A DNA stretch of 64,000 bases from Oligoflexia bacterium (GTDB lineage Bacteria; Bdellovibrionota; UBA1018). Shown in pieces: positions 55,501 through 64,000 of this stretch. The notes beneath the pieces are model-generated. The model did not search any database and was not told the origin of the DNA. It saw only the letters and a program-made list of their open reading frames with translations. A program made the translations under genes and the position numbers. The DNA is taken from contig JACMNQ010000070.1 in the NCBI GenBank assembly GCA_014378465.1, forward strand, positions 1 to 64,000, in the 5' to 3' direction. Position 1 is the first letter of the stretch. Every line of letters starts with the position of its first letter.

Positions 55501-58259
55501 TGCATGCCTGCCTGCGAAGCGAGAAACGACACCATCAGGATGATCTGAATGATCTTGTCCTGAAAACCGAGAGCACACTTCCGGAAGTACTCACGCCAGG
55601 GTAGATTCTGCGGCCGAAAGACGCTTCCCGTGGTCAAAGGCGCATAGATCGGAAAACTGAGAATCAGGATGACGACAAGAGTGCCTGACAGCGCCCCACC
55701 CGGAAAAACACTCCAGGAGAGCACGAGCCAGGCGAACATCACCTGGGCCATGAGGCTTCGTCTGAGATTGTCAAAGATCTTCCACCTGGAAATCAGGGAC
55801 AGCGAGTTGGGACCGAAGATCCAGGCGGCGATCTGCCAGTCGCCGCGCACCCACCGGTGCTGACGTTTTGAGAAAGCGACATAATCTGATGGATAATCAT
55901 CGAAAAGTTCGATGTCCGTGACGAGAGCGGCTCGCGCATAGGATCCTTCAAAGAGATCGTGACTCAGGACCGAGTTTTCCGGGACACGGTTCTCCAGCGC
56001 TCTTTCAAAGGCGTCGACGACATACAGACCCTTGCCGGTGAAACTGCCTTCGGCGAAAAGGTCCTGATACACGTCTGAAACCGCGGTCGTGTAGGGATCG
56101 AGTCCAGTGTTGCCGGAGAAAATCTGCGCGAACCGGGTTCTGCGACCGCTGCCCAGATCCACGCTCACCCGGGGCTGAAGGATTCCGTAACCTTCCGTGA
56201 CTCGTTTCACGGTTTCATCATAGTACGGTTGATTGAGAGGATGAGTGATGGTCCCGATGAGGCGATGAGCGCAGTTGCGAGGCAGCTGAGTATCGGAGTC
56301 GAGTGTGATCACGTACTGAATCTGGAGGAGCGCGGCGGGCAACGGCCCGGACAGAAGGTAGCTCGTATCCGTGGCCCCTCGAATGAGACGATTGAATTCC
56401 TGAAGCTTGCCCCGTTTGCGTTCCCAGCCGATCCACTTTCCTTCAGACGGATTCCACTGCCGACGGCGAAGAAAGGAGTGAAACCTGAACTCACCGGGAT
56501 CAGCCGCATATTTGTGATTGAGTTCGCGGATTCCGAGCTCGGCGACTGCCTGAAGCGCTTCGTCACCCGGTGCGCGCTCCAAGTCCGCGTCCGCAAAATC
56601 CCCCAGCAGCGCGAAGTGGATGTGAGGATCGCGGTTCGCGAGGTAATGCACTTCAAGACTTTCAATCAGGCGGAGCACGCCCTCTTCACCCGTGAAGAGC
56701 GTGGGGATGACGACGATGGAACGGGAATGCTCGGGAATCCCCTTCTCCAGGTCGAGCTTGGGCAAAGCCTGGGGCTTCATGAAAAAAGTGACGTAGTGAT
56801 TGAGAAGGTTCAGACCGAATTCACTGGCCAGGGAAACCACGAGCACGATGAGCGCGACGACCTTGAAGAAAGACCAGCCTCCCCCCGCCTCTGCCGAGTC
56901 CGGCGAACTCACGAAGTGAGCGATCGTGAGGGCGGAAAACCCCAGAGTCAGAAACGAAAGAGTTCCCAGGTAGAAAGCTGAAGGGTATTTTCGAATCAGC
57001 CGGATGACCGCCTCGCGGAAGTAAGGGCGGTAATCGAACGCTTTCTCGAGTTCCAGAATCCCATCACCCACGAGAAAATAGCCGACATGGGATCGGCGGA
57101 GGTCGCGCGGATCCTTCTTGTGATTGCGTTTACCGAGTTCGACCGCTTTTTGGGCGACTTCAAGTTCACTCGGCAGTTTCGAAGACCGCGAAGCGATTCT
57201 TTCCACCGCGTGCCGGTAACTGTCGCGCGTCTGAAAATCCATTTGAGAATACGATCCGGTCGCGTCCTGAGCCAGTACCGGATCCACAAGACTGATGCTT
57301 TCAAAGAAGTCACGCCAGTCCAGCGCCGAGAGCAGTCGCATGCTGGAGATGATGTTCCCGACCGTGACCTGCGAAGCGGCCTGCTGGTGATGCTCAAGCT
57401 GAATGACCTGATGAGTGCTGGTGTCCTGGGTCTGGAGCTGCTTTTCAAGCCAGTCAAAAGCCGGCCAGACATCGGGATCCTGGTCACGGAGTCGCTGAAT
57501 CAGCTGAACGACGAAGGCTCGGTCGAAGAACTCCGGCCGCCCCAGTTCAAGCGACATCAGATTGATGAGATCTCGAGGCTCGCTGCCGGGCTGCACCCCG
57601 AGCTCAAGCAGTCGATCCGCGAGTGCGTCCGCCTGCTCGCGCTTCTGCCTGGCGTTCACGATGGAAAGGGCCAGCGGCTCAAGCTGCTGGACCAGGGCAA
57701 TTCGCAGAGTGAGCGCGACGGCCCAGAGTTCTCCCATCTTGAGTGGAGTGACGGTCTGGTAAGATTGCAGGAACCGTTTCAGGCTTTCAGCATCAAGTCT
57801 CGAATCCGTGTGAGCGATGAAGGCGAGAGCCATCGCGTAGACTCGCGGGTAGCCGGCAAGCTCCCCTTCGGCAAGTTTCGGAAGTTCGTAGTAGTAATCC
57901 TTGGGCAGATCGCGCTGGATCCCCCGGATCTGATCTTCGATGATGTGAAAGTTGTCGAGAAACCACTCAGCCGCGGGTGAAATCGCCTGCTTGGTTCTCA
58001 CCGTATCGGCGAGCAGACGGTACGCCGCCAGCAACCGCTTCCCACTTTCGCTCAATTCTGGAAGAAGGGACCGACCCCGAGCGGGATCAGCACTCACCGT
58101 CAGCTGCGTCGCGAGGTAGCTGGAGTACTGCTCGAGTCGCTCCACGCTGAAAAGCTCTTCCCGAACCGGATCGGTATTCAAAAGGTCAGTCGAACGACGA
58201 AGAATCTTCAGGAAGTCGGCGTAGCTGCGGCCAGATTCTGGCTTTTGATGCGGTCTCAA
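49545..58259 (-). CDS. ndvB: Cyclic beta-1,2-glucan synthase (NdvB/ChvB-like; GT84 + GH94 modules)
   Basis: 2904 aa; RSIVVIPTLFTGEEGVLRLIESLEVHYLANRDPHIHFALLGDFADA...; ILQPRVSVDLGS..RTRFAQIFSGNTGLDPYTTAVSDVYQDLFAEGSFTGKGLYVVDAFERAL; GGAFGFRDQLQDVMAL; GSGDWNDGMNRVG. Confidence 0.93.
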   Translation of the reverse strand: MRPHQKPESGRSYADFLKILRRSTDLLNTDPVREELFSVERLEQYSSYLATQLTVSADPARGRSLLPELSESGKRLLAAYRLLADTVRTKQAISPAAEWFLDNFHIIEDQIRGIQRDLPKDYYYELPKLAEGELAGYPRVYAMALAFIAHTDSRLDAESLKRFLQSYQTVTPLKMGELWAVALTLRIALVQQLEPLALSIVNARQKREQADALADRLLELGVQPGSEPRDLINLMSLELGRPEFFDRAFVVQLIQRLRDQDPDVWPAFDWLEKQLQTQDTSTHQVIQLEHHQQAASQVTVGNIISSMRLLSALDWRDFFESISLVDPVLAQDATGSYSQMDFQTRDSYRHAVERIASRSSKLPSELEVAQKAVELGKRNHKKDPRDLRRSHVGYFLVGDGILELEKAFDYRPYFREAVIRLIRKYPSAFYLGTLSFLTLGFSALTIAHFVSSPDSAEAGGGWSFFKVVALIVLVVSLASEFGLNLLNHYVTFFMKPQALPKLDLEKGIPEHSRSIVVIPTLFTGEEGVLRLIESLEVHYLANRDPHIHFALLGDFADADLERAPGDEALQAVAELGIRELNHKYAADPGEFRFHSFLRRRQWNPSEGKWIGWERKRGKLQEFNRLIRGATDTSYLLSGPLPAALLQIQYVITLDSDTQLPRNCAHRLIGTITHPLNQPYYDETVKRVTEGYGILQPRVSVDLGSGRRTRFAQIFSGNTGLDPYTTAVSDVYQDLFAEGSFTGKGLYVVDAFERALENRVPENSVLSHDLFEGSYARAALVTDIELFDDYPSDYVAFSKRQHRWVRGDWQIAAWIFGPNSLSLISRWKIFDNLRRSLMAQVMFAWLVLSWSVFPGGALSGTLVVILILSFPIYAPLTTGSVFRPQNLPWREYFRKCALGFQDKIIQIILMVSFLASQAGMQTDAIVRTSYRKLISKKKLLEWVTFAQLESSARGSRTAGTTWIFRNFPDFGTWSAVGIIAGLSAFHPAAFREATPFLALWTLNPLIKTWLKRKVPVKVRGLGTGELHAFRAYARRTWHFFETFVTAEGHWLAPDNFQEDPRPVVAFRTSPTNIGLQLLSTVSAHDFGYLGFLECVESLERTITTLEKMEKMNGHLFNWYDTKSLEPLRPQYISTVDSGNLAGHLLTLKQACIELASGPKFNVQARAGLLDTLALLRGEAEKLESFAESTGSVTHAQLLQAIQDTLDLARGEPQVEGFAGSLSALLEKLEVAADILTALVGTQESPDLPVKRGVSDAPSEVWIWLKAARNQVLQFLRDEAEIVPAEISARLRSLEVRSNELALAMDFTFLFDQARKLFVIGYNVADARRDVSYYDLLASESRLASFIAIAKGDVPEEHWFRLGRKMTPVLGSRALIAWTATMFEYLMPVLVMKRYENTLLEQTYQAIVARQIEYGKNRNVPWGISEAGYNARDLQLNFQYGPFGIPGLGLKRGLSDDLVISPYSTLLAAVIDPWSALTNLKTLVSTGAFARYGFYESIDYTADRLPQNQKFFILKSFMAHHQGMSLVALNHLVNDAPMQRRFHADPLVQATQLLLQEKIPHAVAISRPRAEEVHSESLRFIAAPNPRQYSDIHVSTPRTQLLSNGTYSVMVTSAGSGYSRSSGLSVSRWREDWTRDSWGHFIYIRNRASGDYWSSGYQPVASVPKSYKVNFAEDRVEISRCDGKDGKILTHTEIIVSPEDPVELRRVSITNNSDEACEFELTSFMEVVLAKPNDDAAHPAYSNLFVQTEFVPEGNALLGTRRRRSNHEKQIWAFHGVVSDSEGVSPLQYETDRSKFIGRGRDASNPFVFHEGRPLSNTVGAVLDPIFALRETVRVGPRATVKVTFSTGTAESREEALRLADKYREIHIFAREAEIAWTQSQVQLRHLNVGTDEAHLFQRLAGRILFSDPMLRPRSHHLALNTRKQSNLWAYGISGDLPILLTRISDEKDMAMVRQLLHAHEYLRLKGLSIDLVILNERAPSYIQSLQEELQRQIRMSGSQALLDKPGGVFIRRTDIMPEADVILLKAVARVMLSAEKGTLEEQLKRRPIENELPRRLEKSNDRRKLPPAPVLKMPVLKFFNGLGGFGEGGREYVIILKEGQWTPAPWINVIANSKDFGFLISESGSGYTWSVNSRENRLTPWSNDAVSDPVGEAIYIRDEETGEFWSPTPLPIREVEPYIVTHGQGYTQFQHTSHGIAQQLQLFVVLEAGVKISRLKLKNLGAHPRRLSVSSYVEWVLGFQRGVSAPSVVTEVDTRTQAIFARNAYNNEFADRVAFADMGEANRTFTCDRREFLGRNGSAARPAAMDRVELSGRSGGGMDPCAAFQTHFELAPGEEREISILLGQADSVEEARRLATLYRNPFEVRAAFDRVITHWEEALGALEIRTPDESMNTLVNRWLVYQTLSCRIWARSAFYQSGGAFGFRDQLQDVMALIYSKPEIARAQILTAAARQFKEGDVQHWWHPPTGRGVRTRFSDDLIWLPYVVSFYVKVTGDLTVLSETVSFIESKELEAGEDDSYTLPEQSHETATVFEHCARTLDRSLKTGAHGLPLMGSGDWNDGMNRVGNQGRGESVWVAWFLYKTLSQFLPLFRNFTNGAAGLSTGSPGDLENAARASRYAQHLVTLKTNVEKNAWDGDWYLRAYFDDGSAMGSSKSEECKIDSIAQSWAVLSGAGDPARSVRAMAAVDQHLIRRSDGLINLFSPPFDKSAADPGYIKGYVPGVRENGGQYTHAAIWTMMAYATLGDGDRALELYSLLNPINHSATRAGLHKYKVEPYVMAADIYGHSPHVGRGGWTWYTGSASWMYRSAIESILGFDLRGNRLRIEPCIPQNWEGFEIVYRRPAVAKAGAGAPSVGEARETEYLIQVRNTNATSISDKRITLDGIVYPSGEIPITDDGKKHTVEVIL

Positions 58260-58413
58260 TGAAGCGGTGTCTCCCCGGAATGATGTTGAGCAGTCCTACC
58301 ACAGACTTGGGATGAATCCCGAGTCTGCCGATTTTATTTGTCAGCGCTGAAACCGTGCTCGATGCACGACACCTTCGTGATAAGGGTTCCATAACGCAGC
58401 TGATTGCAACGAA

Positions 58414-60762
58414 TCAGCTCAGGACCGGAGCTATTTCAACTGGCTCCGCCGGAAGTTGAACGGTAAAGAGGGAGCCCTGACCCAGGTCGCTTTCAATCTC
58501 GATGACCCCGTGATGAGCATCGACGATCTGTTTTGAAATGTAGAGCCCCAGCCCCAGGCCGCTGATATTGGAATGCGAGATCGCGCGCTCAAAGCGCCCG
58601 AAGATAGTGCCCTGCTTGCTTTTGTCGATACCAATCCCACCATCTTTGAAGCTCAATTGAGCCATTCGACCCTTCGCGGAGTCCACCCGGCTCAGAATTG
58701 AAATCTCGATCGGCTTTCCAGCTCCATATTTCATGGCATTGGTGAGAAGGTTGGTGATCACCTGCTCGATCCGGAAGCGGTCGCATTCAATGACCACGGG
58801 CGCGGGCGCAGTCAGAGTGAGCGGACACCGGGCGAGGGCCAATGAATCCGAGAGCTGCTCGATCACATTCTGCGTGAGCTCAACCAGATCCACTTCTTCA
58901 CGCGAGTACTCAATCTTGCCGGCTCCGATTTTGGAAACGTCGAGAAGATTCTCGACGAGACCGGAGAGTCGATTGACCTGCCGAGTGAAAATCTCCATGG
59001 CTTTGTCGAGTCTTTCCGGCGAAGGCATGCTGAGCTCAGTTCCAGACGGTCCCGCCTTGAGAGACCTCTGGGTCAACTGGATCTGCATCTTCAGAGAAGT
59101 GATCGGAGTCTTGAGCTCGTGTGAAGCGATGGATAGAAATTCATCCCGAATGCGAACCGCCTCCTGAGCTTCCTGAAAAAGTCGTGCATTATCGATTCCG
59201 ACGGCGGCCTGGGCGGCAAGCCCCACGACGACCTGCTCTTCGCGCTCCGTGAAGACCGCTTTTTGGGCATGCCCGAAAAAAAGTCCCCCCAGAACCACTC
59301 CGGTCCGCGAGATCACCGGAACAGCGAGGTAGCTCACGACTGGCAGATGCCCTTCCGGCATGCCGTGATGAGGCAGGTTCTTTCCATAACGCGGGTCCTG
59401 AGTGATGTCGTCACTGCGAATGACTTCGTTGCTTTTGAAAGCCGGGGCGAGGCCCTGCGTATCGAGCGGGAGAGGAAACCGAGAAGAGTGCTCGATGGGC
59501 ACTCCGGAGATCGTGTAGAGAGTCAGCGTTGCGCCGGCCTCATCCGTCACATTGTAAAAAAAAGCACCAAACTGCGCGCCGCAGACTTTCGTCGCGGCAT
59601 CAGTCACCGATTGCACCAGCTTCTGGAGATTGAGCTCAGACGCGATGCTCTGCCCGAGATGATTGACCGTCTGAAGAACTTCCTTCTCGGTCTTCAGCCT
59701 GGCTTGACTTTCCTGCAGCTCATGTCGGGAGCCCAGCTCTTTGTCCACGGCCCGCATCGAATAGAGAATCAGAAAGGTCACCAGAAGCCCGGTCAGCAGG
59801 ACCGCCGTCGCGGCATGACGCGTCCAGGGAACTCTGAATCCCGGGAGCGATTTTGCGCGGACGGTCCAGACCCGCCCAGCCACCTTGAGCGGCAGATCCG
59901 AAATGAGTCGAGGGCGCCCGGAAAGGGTGCGCTCCGTCAGAAGCTCCGCCTCATGAGTCGAAAAAAGAAGCGCTTCAGGTTTCAATTCTTTCCCCTCAAA
60001 GACTTCGAAGCCCACGTGCGAAGGCCGGGACGCCAGGCGAAAAATCCCTTGAAACAGGTCCTCGGTCCGAAACGGGCTGGACACGAAGCCTTGAAGCGCT
60101 GAGCGACGCTGCTCCACAGTCCGCACCTGCGCATCCTTCACATAGACCGGAACATAAATCACGAAACCCGTCTGCTTTGACTCGGTCGTTTCCTGCACCA
60201 GAGTGACCGGTCCGCTTGCTGCCGCAATCCCTTCGTCCCTCGCCTTCTCCATGGCAGCCCGACGTACGGAATCCGACATCATGTCAAAACCGAAGGCTCT
60301 CTGATTGCGCTGGTTGAAGGGCTCAATGAAAACCACTGAACTGTATTCCGCGCGCTCCCCTGCCGGCCAGATCCGGTAATCGGGAAATCCTTCTTTCCTG
60401 ACTGCGCTCAGATGCGTCTTGAGTTCGGAAGGCCGAACCCTCATGGAGTAAGCCACTCCCTGAATCCCCGGATAGTGACTCAACAACTGCAGGCTCTCGA
60501 CATACTCGTGAAACGCTTTTCGAGTCACGACCGGCGTCACTCCAAACATGCTCCTCATCTGGACGAGGGTGTTCACGTATGCCTCCATCTGATTGGAAAT
60601 ATTTTCTCGAATGTCCGCGTGCGCGGCGGCAAAGCGATTGGAATCATTCAGATCGATGCTCGATTTTACCGAATACCACGCAAAGAGCGTGAGTAAAAGA
60701 GAGACGATGGCTGCCAGATAAACGCGAAAGTTCATGCTGCTGCAAGCATAACTCAGGATCAT
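58414..60762 (-). CDS. CHASE-GAF-HisKA-HATPase sensor kinase
   Basis: Extracytoplasmic GVAYSMRVRPSELKTHLSAV...GFDMMSDSVRRAAMEKARDEG; GAF; SIASHELKTPITSLKMQIQL; GLGLGLYISKQIVDAHHG. Confidence 0.93.
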   Translation of the reverse strand: MILSYACSSMNFRVYLAAIVSLLLTLFAWYSVKSSIDLNDSNRFAAAHADIRENISNQMEAYVNTLVQMRSMFGVTPVVTRKAFHEYVESLQLLSHYPGIQGVAYSMRVRPSELKTHLSAVRKEGFPDYRIWPAGERAEYSSVVFIEPFNQRNQRAFGFDMMSDSVRRAAMEKARDEGIAAASGPVTLVQETTESKQTGFVIYVPVYVKDAQVRTVEQRRSALQGFVSSPFRTEDLFQGIFRLASRPSHVGFEVFEGKELKPEALLFSTHEAELLTERTLSGRPRLISDLPLKVAGRVWTVRAKSLPGFRVPWTRHAATAVLLTGLLVTFLILYSMRAVDKELGSRHELQESQARLKTEKEVLQTVNHLGQSIASELNLQKLVQSVTDAATKVCGAQFGAFFYNVTDEAGATLTLYTISGVPIEHSSRFPLPLDTQGLAPAFKSNEVIRSDDITQDPRYGKNLPHHGMPEGHLPVVSYLAVPVISRTGVVLGGLFFGHAQKAVFTEREEQVVVGLAAQAAVGIDNARLFQEAQEAVRIRDEFLSIASHELKTPITSLKMQIQLTQRSLKAGPSGTELSMPSPERLDKAMEIFTRQVNRLSGLVENLLDVSKIGAGKIEYSREEVDLVELTQNVIEQLSDSLALARCPLTLTAPAPVVIECDRFRIEQVITNLLTNAMKYGAGKPIEISILSRVDSAKGRMAQLSFKDGGIGIDKSKQGTIFGRFERAISHSNISGLGLGLYISKQIVDAHHGVIEIESDLGQGSLFTVQLPAEPVEIAPVLS

Positions 60763-60867
60763 CCAAAAGGACAGACCACACCCGACTGGTTAATGCTTGA
60801 AGTCAATCCCTCCGGACAAATTCAGAGGAAGCTTGTGCGAGCGTGCAATCCAACTTAAAACCAGAGA

Positions 60868-62184
60868 GTGAAAACCCTCCCAAGATTCGCGTGGCAAGGT
60901 CTCGGTCTCATAATATTCTTCGGTGCTGGAATCACCACAGCCCAGGCGCAAATCGTGAACTTTCCCAGTTCCACGGACGATCACTCTTTTGACTCTGCAC
61001 ATCAAGTCGCCCTTGACGGGATCATCCCCGAAGGAATTCTACTCAGCGCAAGTCCGGACTCCGAGCAGGAAGCCGAAGTGAAGAATCAGCTCAAATACAC
61101 TTTGGGCTATTTCAACAATCTTGAAGGCGGTGTTCAACTCCCTGATCTCAAAGTACAGCTCCTCGGTCGTGAACGGCTGCCCCACGGCCTGACTCGAATC
61201 AGGTATTCCGCGCAGTTGCTCATTTCATGGAGCCGCGCTCGTCAGATTCCGTCCCAGCTTCAGCTTATCCTGCCCGAAAAAGTCGATGACGCATCCATCG
61301 AAACCTACTTTCAGACTTACGGCACAAGCTGTGTGAGTGAAAACGACGCCACCGTCGCCGGATTCTGGTACTTTTACAGGCCGCTCTCCTGCTCACTGCG
61401 AAGTCCACGTGCCGGAGACCTTGCCGTGCGTTTCCCGATTTCACTCCGCCTCAGCGCGATCAACACTGAAGGAAAAGCTCCCGAATATGGCAAGATCTGG
61501 GAGGACGGTGAACTCACCGCCACATTCGTGGTGGGAAAGTACAGCTCCGGTGCGACTTCAACGGAAGATGTCGGGATCCAGAACTACAACGCGATCTACT
61601 CAGGCCTCTTCAGCACCTTCGGTCAGCCCGTTGCCGTATCCCCTGCCATCAACGGTCTGCCGGGTGCGCAGTACCCGGAGATGCATCTCACTTTCAACCT
61701 TTCGCAGAATCGACGCGCCGTCATTCACCTCCTGCTCGTGGATGAACTCTCCAGCGTGGGAGCGGAATTCAAGGCAAAGTACAGTCGGTTGACCGAAGTC
61801 TCTGATCTCGTGATCTACAACGGACATTCGGGACTCGGGGCGAACATCGCCAATCTCAACCGCATGGGACGCTTCAAAGCCGGAAAGTACCAGATTTTCA
61901 TGATCAATGGCTGTGACTCCCTCTCATACGCCGATCACACACTTTTCGAGGCCCATCAGAGGGTCAATCCCGCCTACGCGCCCACCAAGTACCTCGACGT
62001 GATCATCAATGCGATGCCCGCTTATTTCAATCAGATGGCCCACGCTTCGTTGCAATTGCTCTCGGCGACGCTGGGGTCCCAGAAAACCTACCGCCAGATT
62101 CTCGCGCAAGTGGATCCGAGCCAGAAGGCCATCGTCATCGGTGAAGAGGACAATCAGTGGCCCGAGACCTTTGGCGCTCCCTGA
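60868..62184 (+). CDS. Secreted protein, paralog of 15307..16623 with GHS...NGC dyad
   Basis: GTG start, signal peptide; SDLVIYNGHSGLGA...KYQIFMINGCDSLSY; ends VIGEEDNQWPE (cf. VEGEEDNHWP). Confidence 0.65.
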   Translation: MKTLPRFAWQGLGLIIFFGAGITTAQAQIVNFPSSTDDHSFDSAHQVALDGIIPEGILLSASPDSEQEAEVKNQLKYTLGYFNNLEGGVQLPDLKVQLLGRERLPHGLTRIRYSAQLLISWSRARQIPSQLQLILPEKVDDASIETYFQTYGTSCVSENDATVAGFWYFYRPLSCSLRSPRAGDLAVRFPISLRLSAINTEGKAPEYGKIWEDGELTATFVVGKYSSGATSTEDVGIQNYNAIYSGLFSTFGQPVAVSPAINGLPGAQYPEMHLTFNLSQNRRAVIHLLLVDELSSVGAEFKAKYSRLTEVSDLVIYNGHSGLGANIANLNRMGRFKAGKYQIFMINGCDSLSYADHTLFEAHQRVNPAYAPTKYLDVIINAMPAYFNQMAHASLQLLSATLGSQKTYRQILAQVDPSQKAIVIGEEDNQWPETFGAP

Positions 62185-62230
62185 GAAAGGTCTCTGAAGA
62201 CAATGCCGCCCTTTCGAGTTAGAGTGCCGC

Positions 62231-63211
62231 ATGAAATCTACCCCGACTCTTCTCGCCGCATCCTTTGCCACCACTCTTGCCACAGCTGTGGGCATGCTCG
62301 CTTTCCCAGGTTGCGCGCATGGCGTTTCTTCCGTTTCTCGCTCACCTGCAAGTTTTGAAGTGCAGGGTCACCGAGGAGCAAGGGGGTCACGCCCGGAAAA
62401 CACGCTCAGTGCTTTCCGTTTTGCCCTCAAAGCCGGCGTCGACACTCTGGAGATGGATCTGAACGTCACGCACGATGACGTGCTGGTGGTGACTCATGAT
62501 CCGGCCCTCAATCCAAAAATTTGCCTGGCCCCCAGCGGCAAGAAAATCACTCACACGATTCTCGTTCGCGGCCTCACTCTCCAGGAACTGAAACGGTACG
62601 ACTGCGGCACGCTCATCAATCCCCGCTTCCCTGAGCAGGTACCTCAGCCCGGCGAGCCCATTCCGACTTTTGACGAACTGCTGAGTTGGCTTGATACCGA
62701 TCCTGACCCGAGAGCACGCGTCGTGCGCCTGAACGTCGAAACCAAGAGCGAGGAGGCTCATCCAGAGTACACCCCTCCCCCTGAGAAGTTTTCCGCACTG
62801 GTCCTGGATGCCTTGAAACGGCATCATTTCATGGAACGCACCACTCTGCAGTCCTTTGACTACCGCACTCTCGTTGCCGCGCGTGCACTGGATCCAGCCA
62901 TTGAAACATCGATTCTGGTCGAAGAGCGTCCATCCGAGCCTCTGACTGTTCTTGCGAAGCGGTACCAGGGCAACATCATCTCTCCAGATCACGAATGGCT
63001 CACGAAGTCCGATGTCGAAGAACTTCACCAGATCGGGGTGCGCGTGATTCCCTGGACGGTCAATACCCCTGATGCCTGGGCAAAACTTTCGTCCTGGAAG
63101 ATCGACGGTATCATTTCGGACAATCCCGCCGCACTGCTGAAATTCAGAAGCACGCTGAGCAAATCAACCGAGACCCACTCAAGGCGTGAAATGCCTGAGA
63201 CTGACCCATGA
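62231..63211 (+). CDS. Glycerophosphodiester phosphodiesterase (GlpQ-like), exported
   Basis: LAFPGCAHG; FEVQGHRGARGSRPENTLSAFRFALKAGVDTLEMDLNVTHDDVLVVTHDPALN. Confidence 0.93.
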   Translation: MKSTPTLLAASFATTLATAVGMLAFPGCAHGVSSVSRSPASFEVQGHRGARGSRPENTLSAFRFALKAGVDTLEMDLNVTHDDVLVVTHDPALNPKICLAPSGKKITHTILVRGLTLQELKRYDCGTLINPRFPEQVPQPGEPIPTFDELLSWLDTDPDPRARVVRLNVETKSEEAHPEYTPPPEKFSALVLDALKRHHFMERTTLQSFDYRTLVAARALDPAIETSILVEERPSEPLTVLAKRYQGNIISPDHEWLTKSDVEELHQIGVRVIPWTVNTPDAWAKLSSWKIDGIISDNPAALLKFRSTLSKSTETHSRREMPETDP

Positions 63212-63248
63212 AAAAAGGGGCCGAGTGCGATGCACCCGACCCCTTTTC
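63212..63248. terminator. Bidirectional hairpin terminator
   Basis: aaaaaaGGGGCCGAGTGCgatGCACCCGACCCCttttcg. Confidence 0.75.
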
Positions 63249-63278
63249 GATTTGAATTCGAACGACTCGCCAAACGGA

Positions 63279-64000
63279 TCAGCGTCCAGTCAAAGGAGCG
63301 AACCAGCAGTTCGGCCGGAGACCGGATTTAAAACCGGAAGCCTTCATGCAGGAGTAGCGAGAAGCCACTTTTTCAGCATCGATCGAGTGCTCGCCCCCTG
63401 GGTTTTTTCTTGCAGGAATGACGGCAGCGTCGAAGTTCGCGGTACAGACGGCACCCATCAAATAGGTGTCCATGCGGCATTGAGCGTCTGGATGAGCATC
63501 GTTCGTCTTGTTGACGACCTTCGTGTCCATCTTGGAATAATCAAGGGACTTGGGATCCTTGCCCTGAAGAACACCCAGCAGCGTGGCCAACGGAATGCCA
63601 GCATTCGCAGTGCGGTAGCAGAGGTTTCGGTCGGACTGGCGAGAGTACGATCCATCGCACGCTTTCCTGGCGAAGGAATTGACCGTGTTGGTGGCCTTGG
63701 CGTTGTCAGACAGTTCATTTGCCCAGACGCGTTTCGCGCAGACCTGTGTGGCAAAATAATCTGCCTGGCCTTCGTCCGCAGCCCAGGCAGCCGTGAAGCT
63801 GTCCGGGTAGTACGGGTAACCGCCCAGGTGGTGGCCGAGTTCATGACAGAGGACGAGGGCAAATCCATCAACGGTCATTTCAGGACGACGAAAAAGACCG
63901 CCGTACATGTTCAATCTCCAGCCATTTCCGAAAGTGTCCTGAGTGGCGGAGGCATTGACTGTCGAATCTTTCCAGAGGCGATTGACCACGAGGTTTCCGC
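63279..64000 (-). CDS. HExxH zinc metalloprotease-like protein, 5' end beyond window
   Basis: VDGFALVLCHELGHHLGGYPYYP...WAADEGQADYFATQVCAKRVW; frame open to the right edge. Confidence 0.8.
   Translation of the reverse strand, partial: GNLVVNRLWKDSTVNASATQDTFGNGWRLNMYGGLFRRPEMTVDGFALVLCHELGHHLGGYPYYPDSFTAAWAADEGQADYFATQVCAKRVWANELSDNAKATNTVNSFARKACDGSYSRQSDRNLCYRTANAGIPLATLLGVLQGKDPKSLDYSKMDTKVVNKTNDAHPDAQCRMDTYLMGAVCTANFDAAVIPARKNPGGEHSIDAEKVASRYSCMKASGFKSGLRPNCWFAPLTGR

Overview
This is a 64 kb bacterial chromosomal window. It is GC-moderate and rich in lipoproteins, secreted proteins and histidine kinases, and its style fits a Bdellovibrionota/Oligoflexia-like or deltaproteobacterium-like genome (inference only). 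I saw no rRNA, tRNA or CRISPR array. Main contents, left to right: a decayed IS3-family element; an RCC1-repeat lipoprotein; an MtfA-like peptidase; a tandem universal stress protein; a two-gene phosphorelay locus whose 1411-aa hybrid kinase carries four 366-bp tandem PAS repeats; a 11.4-22.2 kb stretch with several gene-erosion scars (alcohol dehydrogenase/CoA-transferase fusion, truncated lysophospholipase, internally deleted quinone oxidoreductase); ApaG, MsrA, SelO and other housekeeping genes; a 156-bp MITE-like element; a gene frameshifted by one extra copy of a 10-bp repeat; a lipoprotein/OmpA/phospholipase-D-like cluster; a compact minus-strand polyamine-type operon (two DUF4178-like proteins, an unlisted small Gly/His-rich membrane ORF, DUF350, membrane-anchored spermidine-synthase-like protein, FAD oxidoreductase, membrane protein, SpeD); an RGG-tailed protein; a 2904-aa cyclic beta-1,2-glucan synthase homologue; a CHASE/GAF kinase; and two paralogous secreted proteins with a conserved GHS...NGC motif resembling clan CD (gingipain/caspase-like) peptidases. 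The best candidates for something new are the polyamine-type operon, the 10-bp-repeat frameshift switch, the GHS/NGC family and the MITE-like element. All family assignments come from reading the translations by eye; no database search was run.
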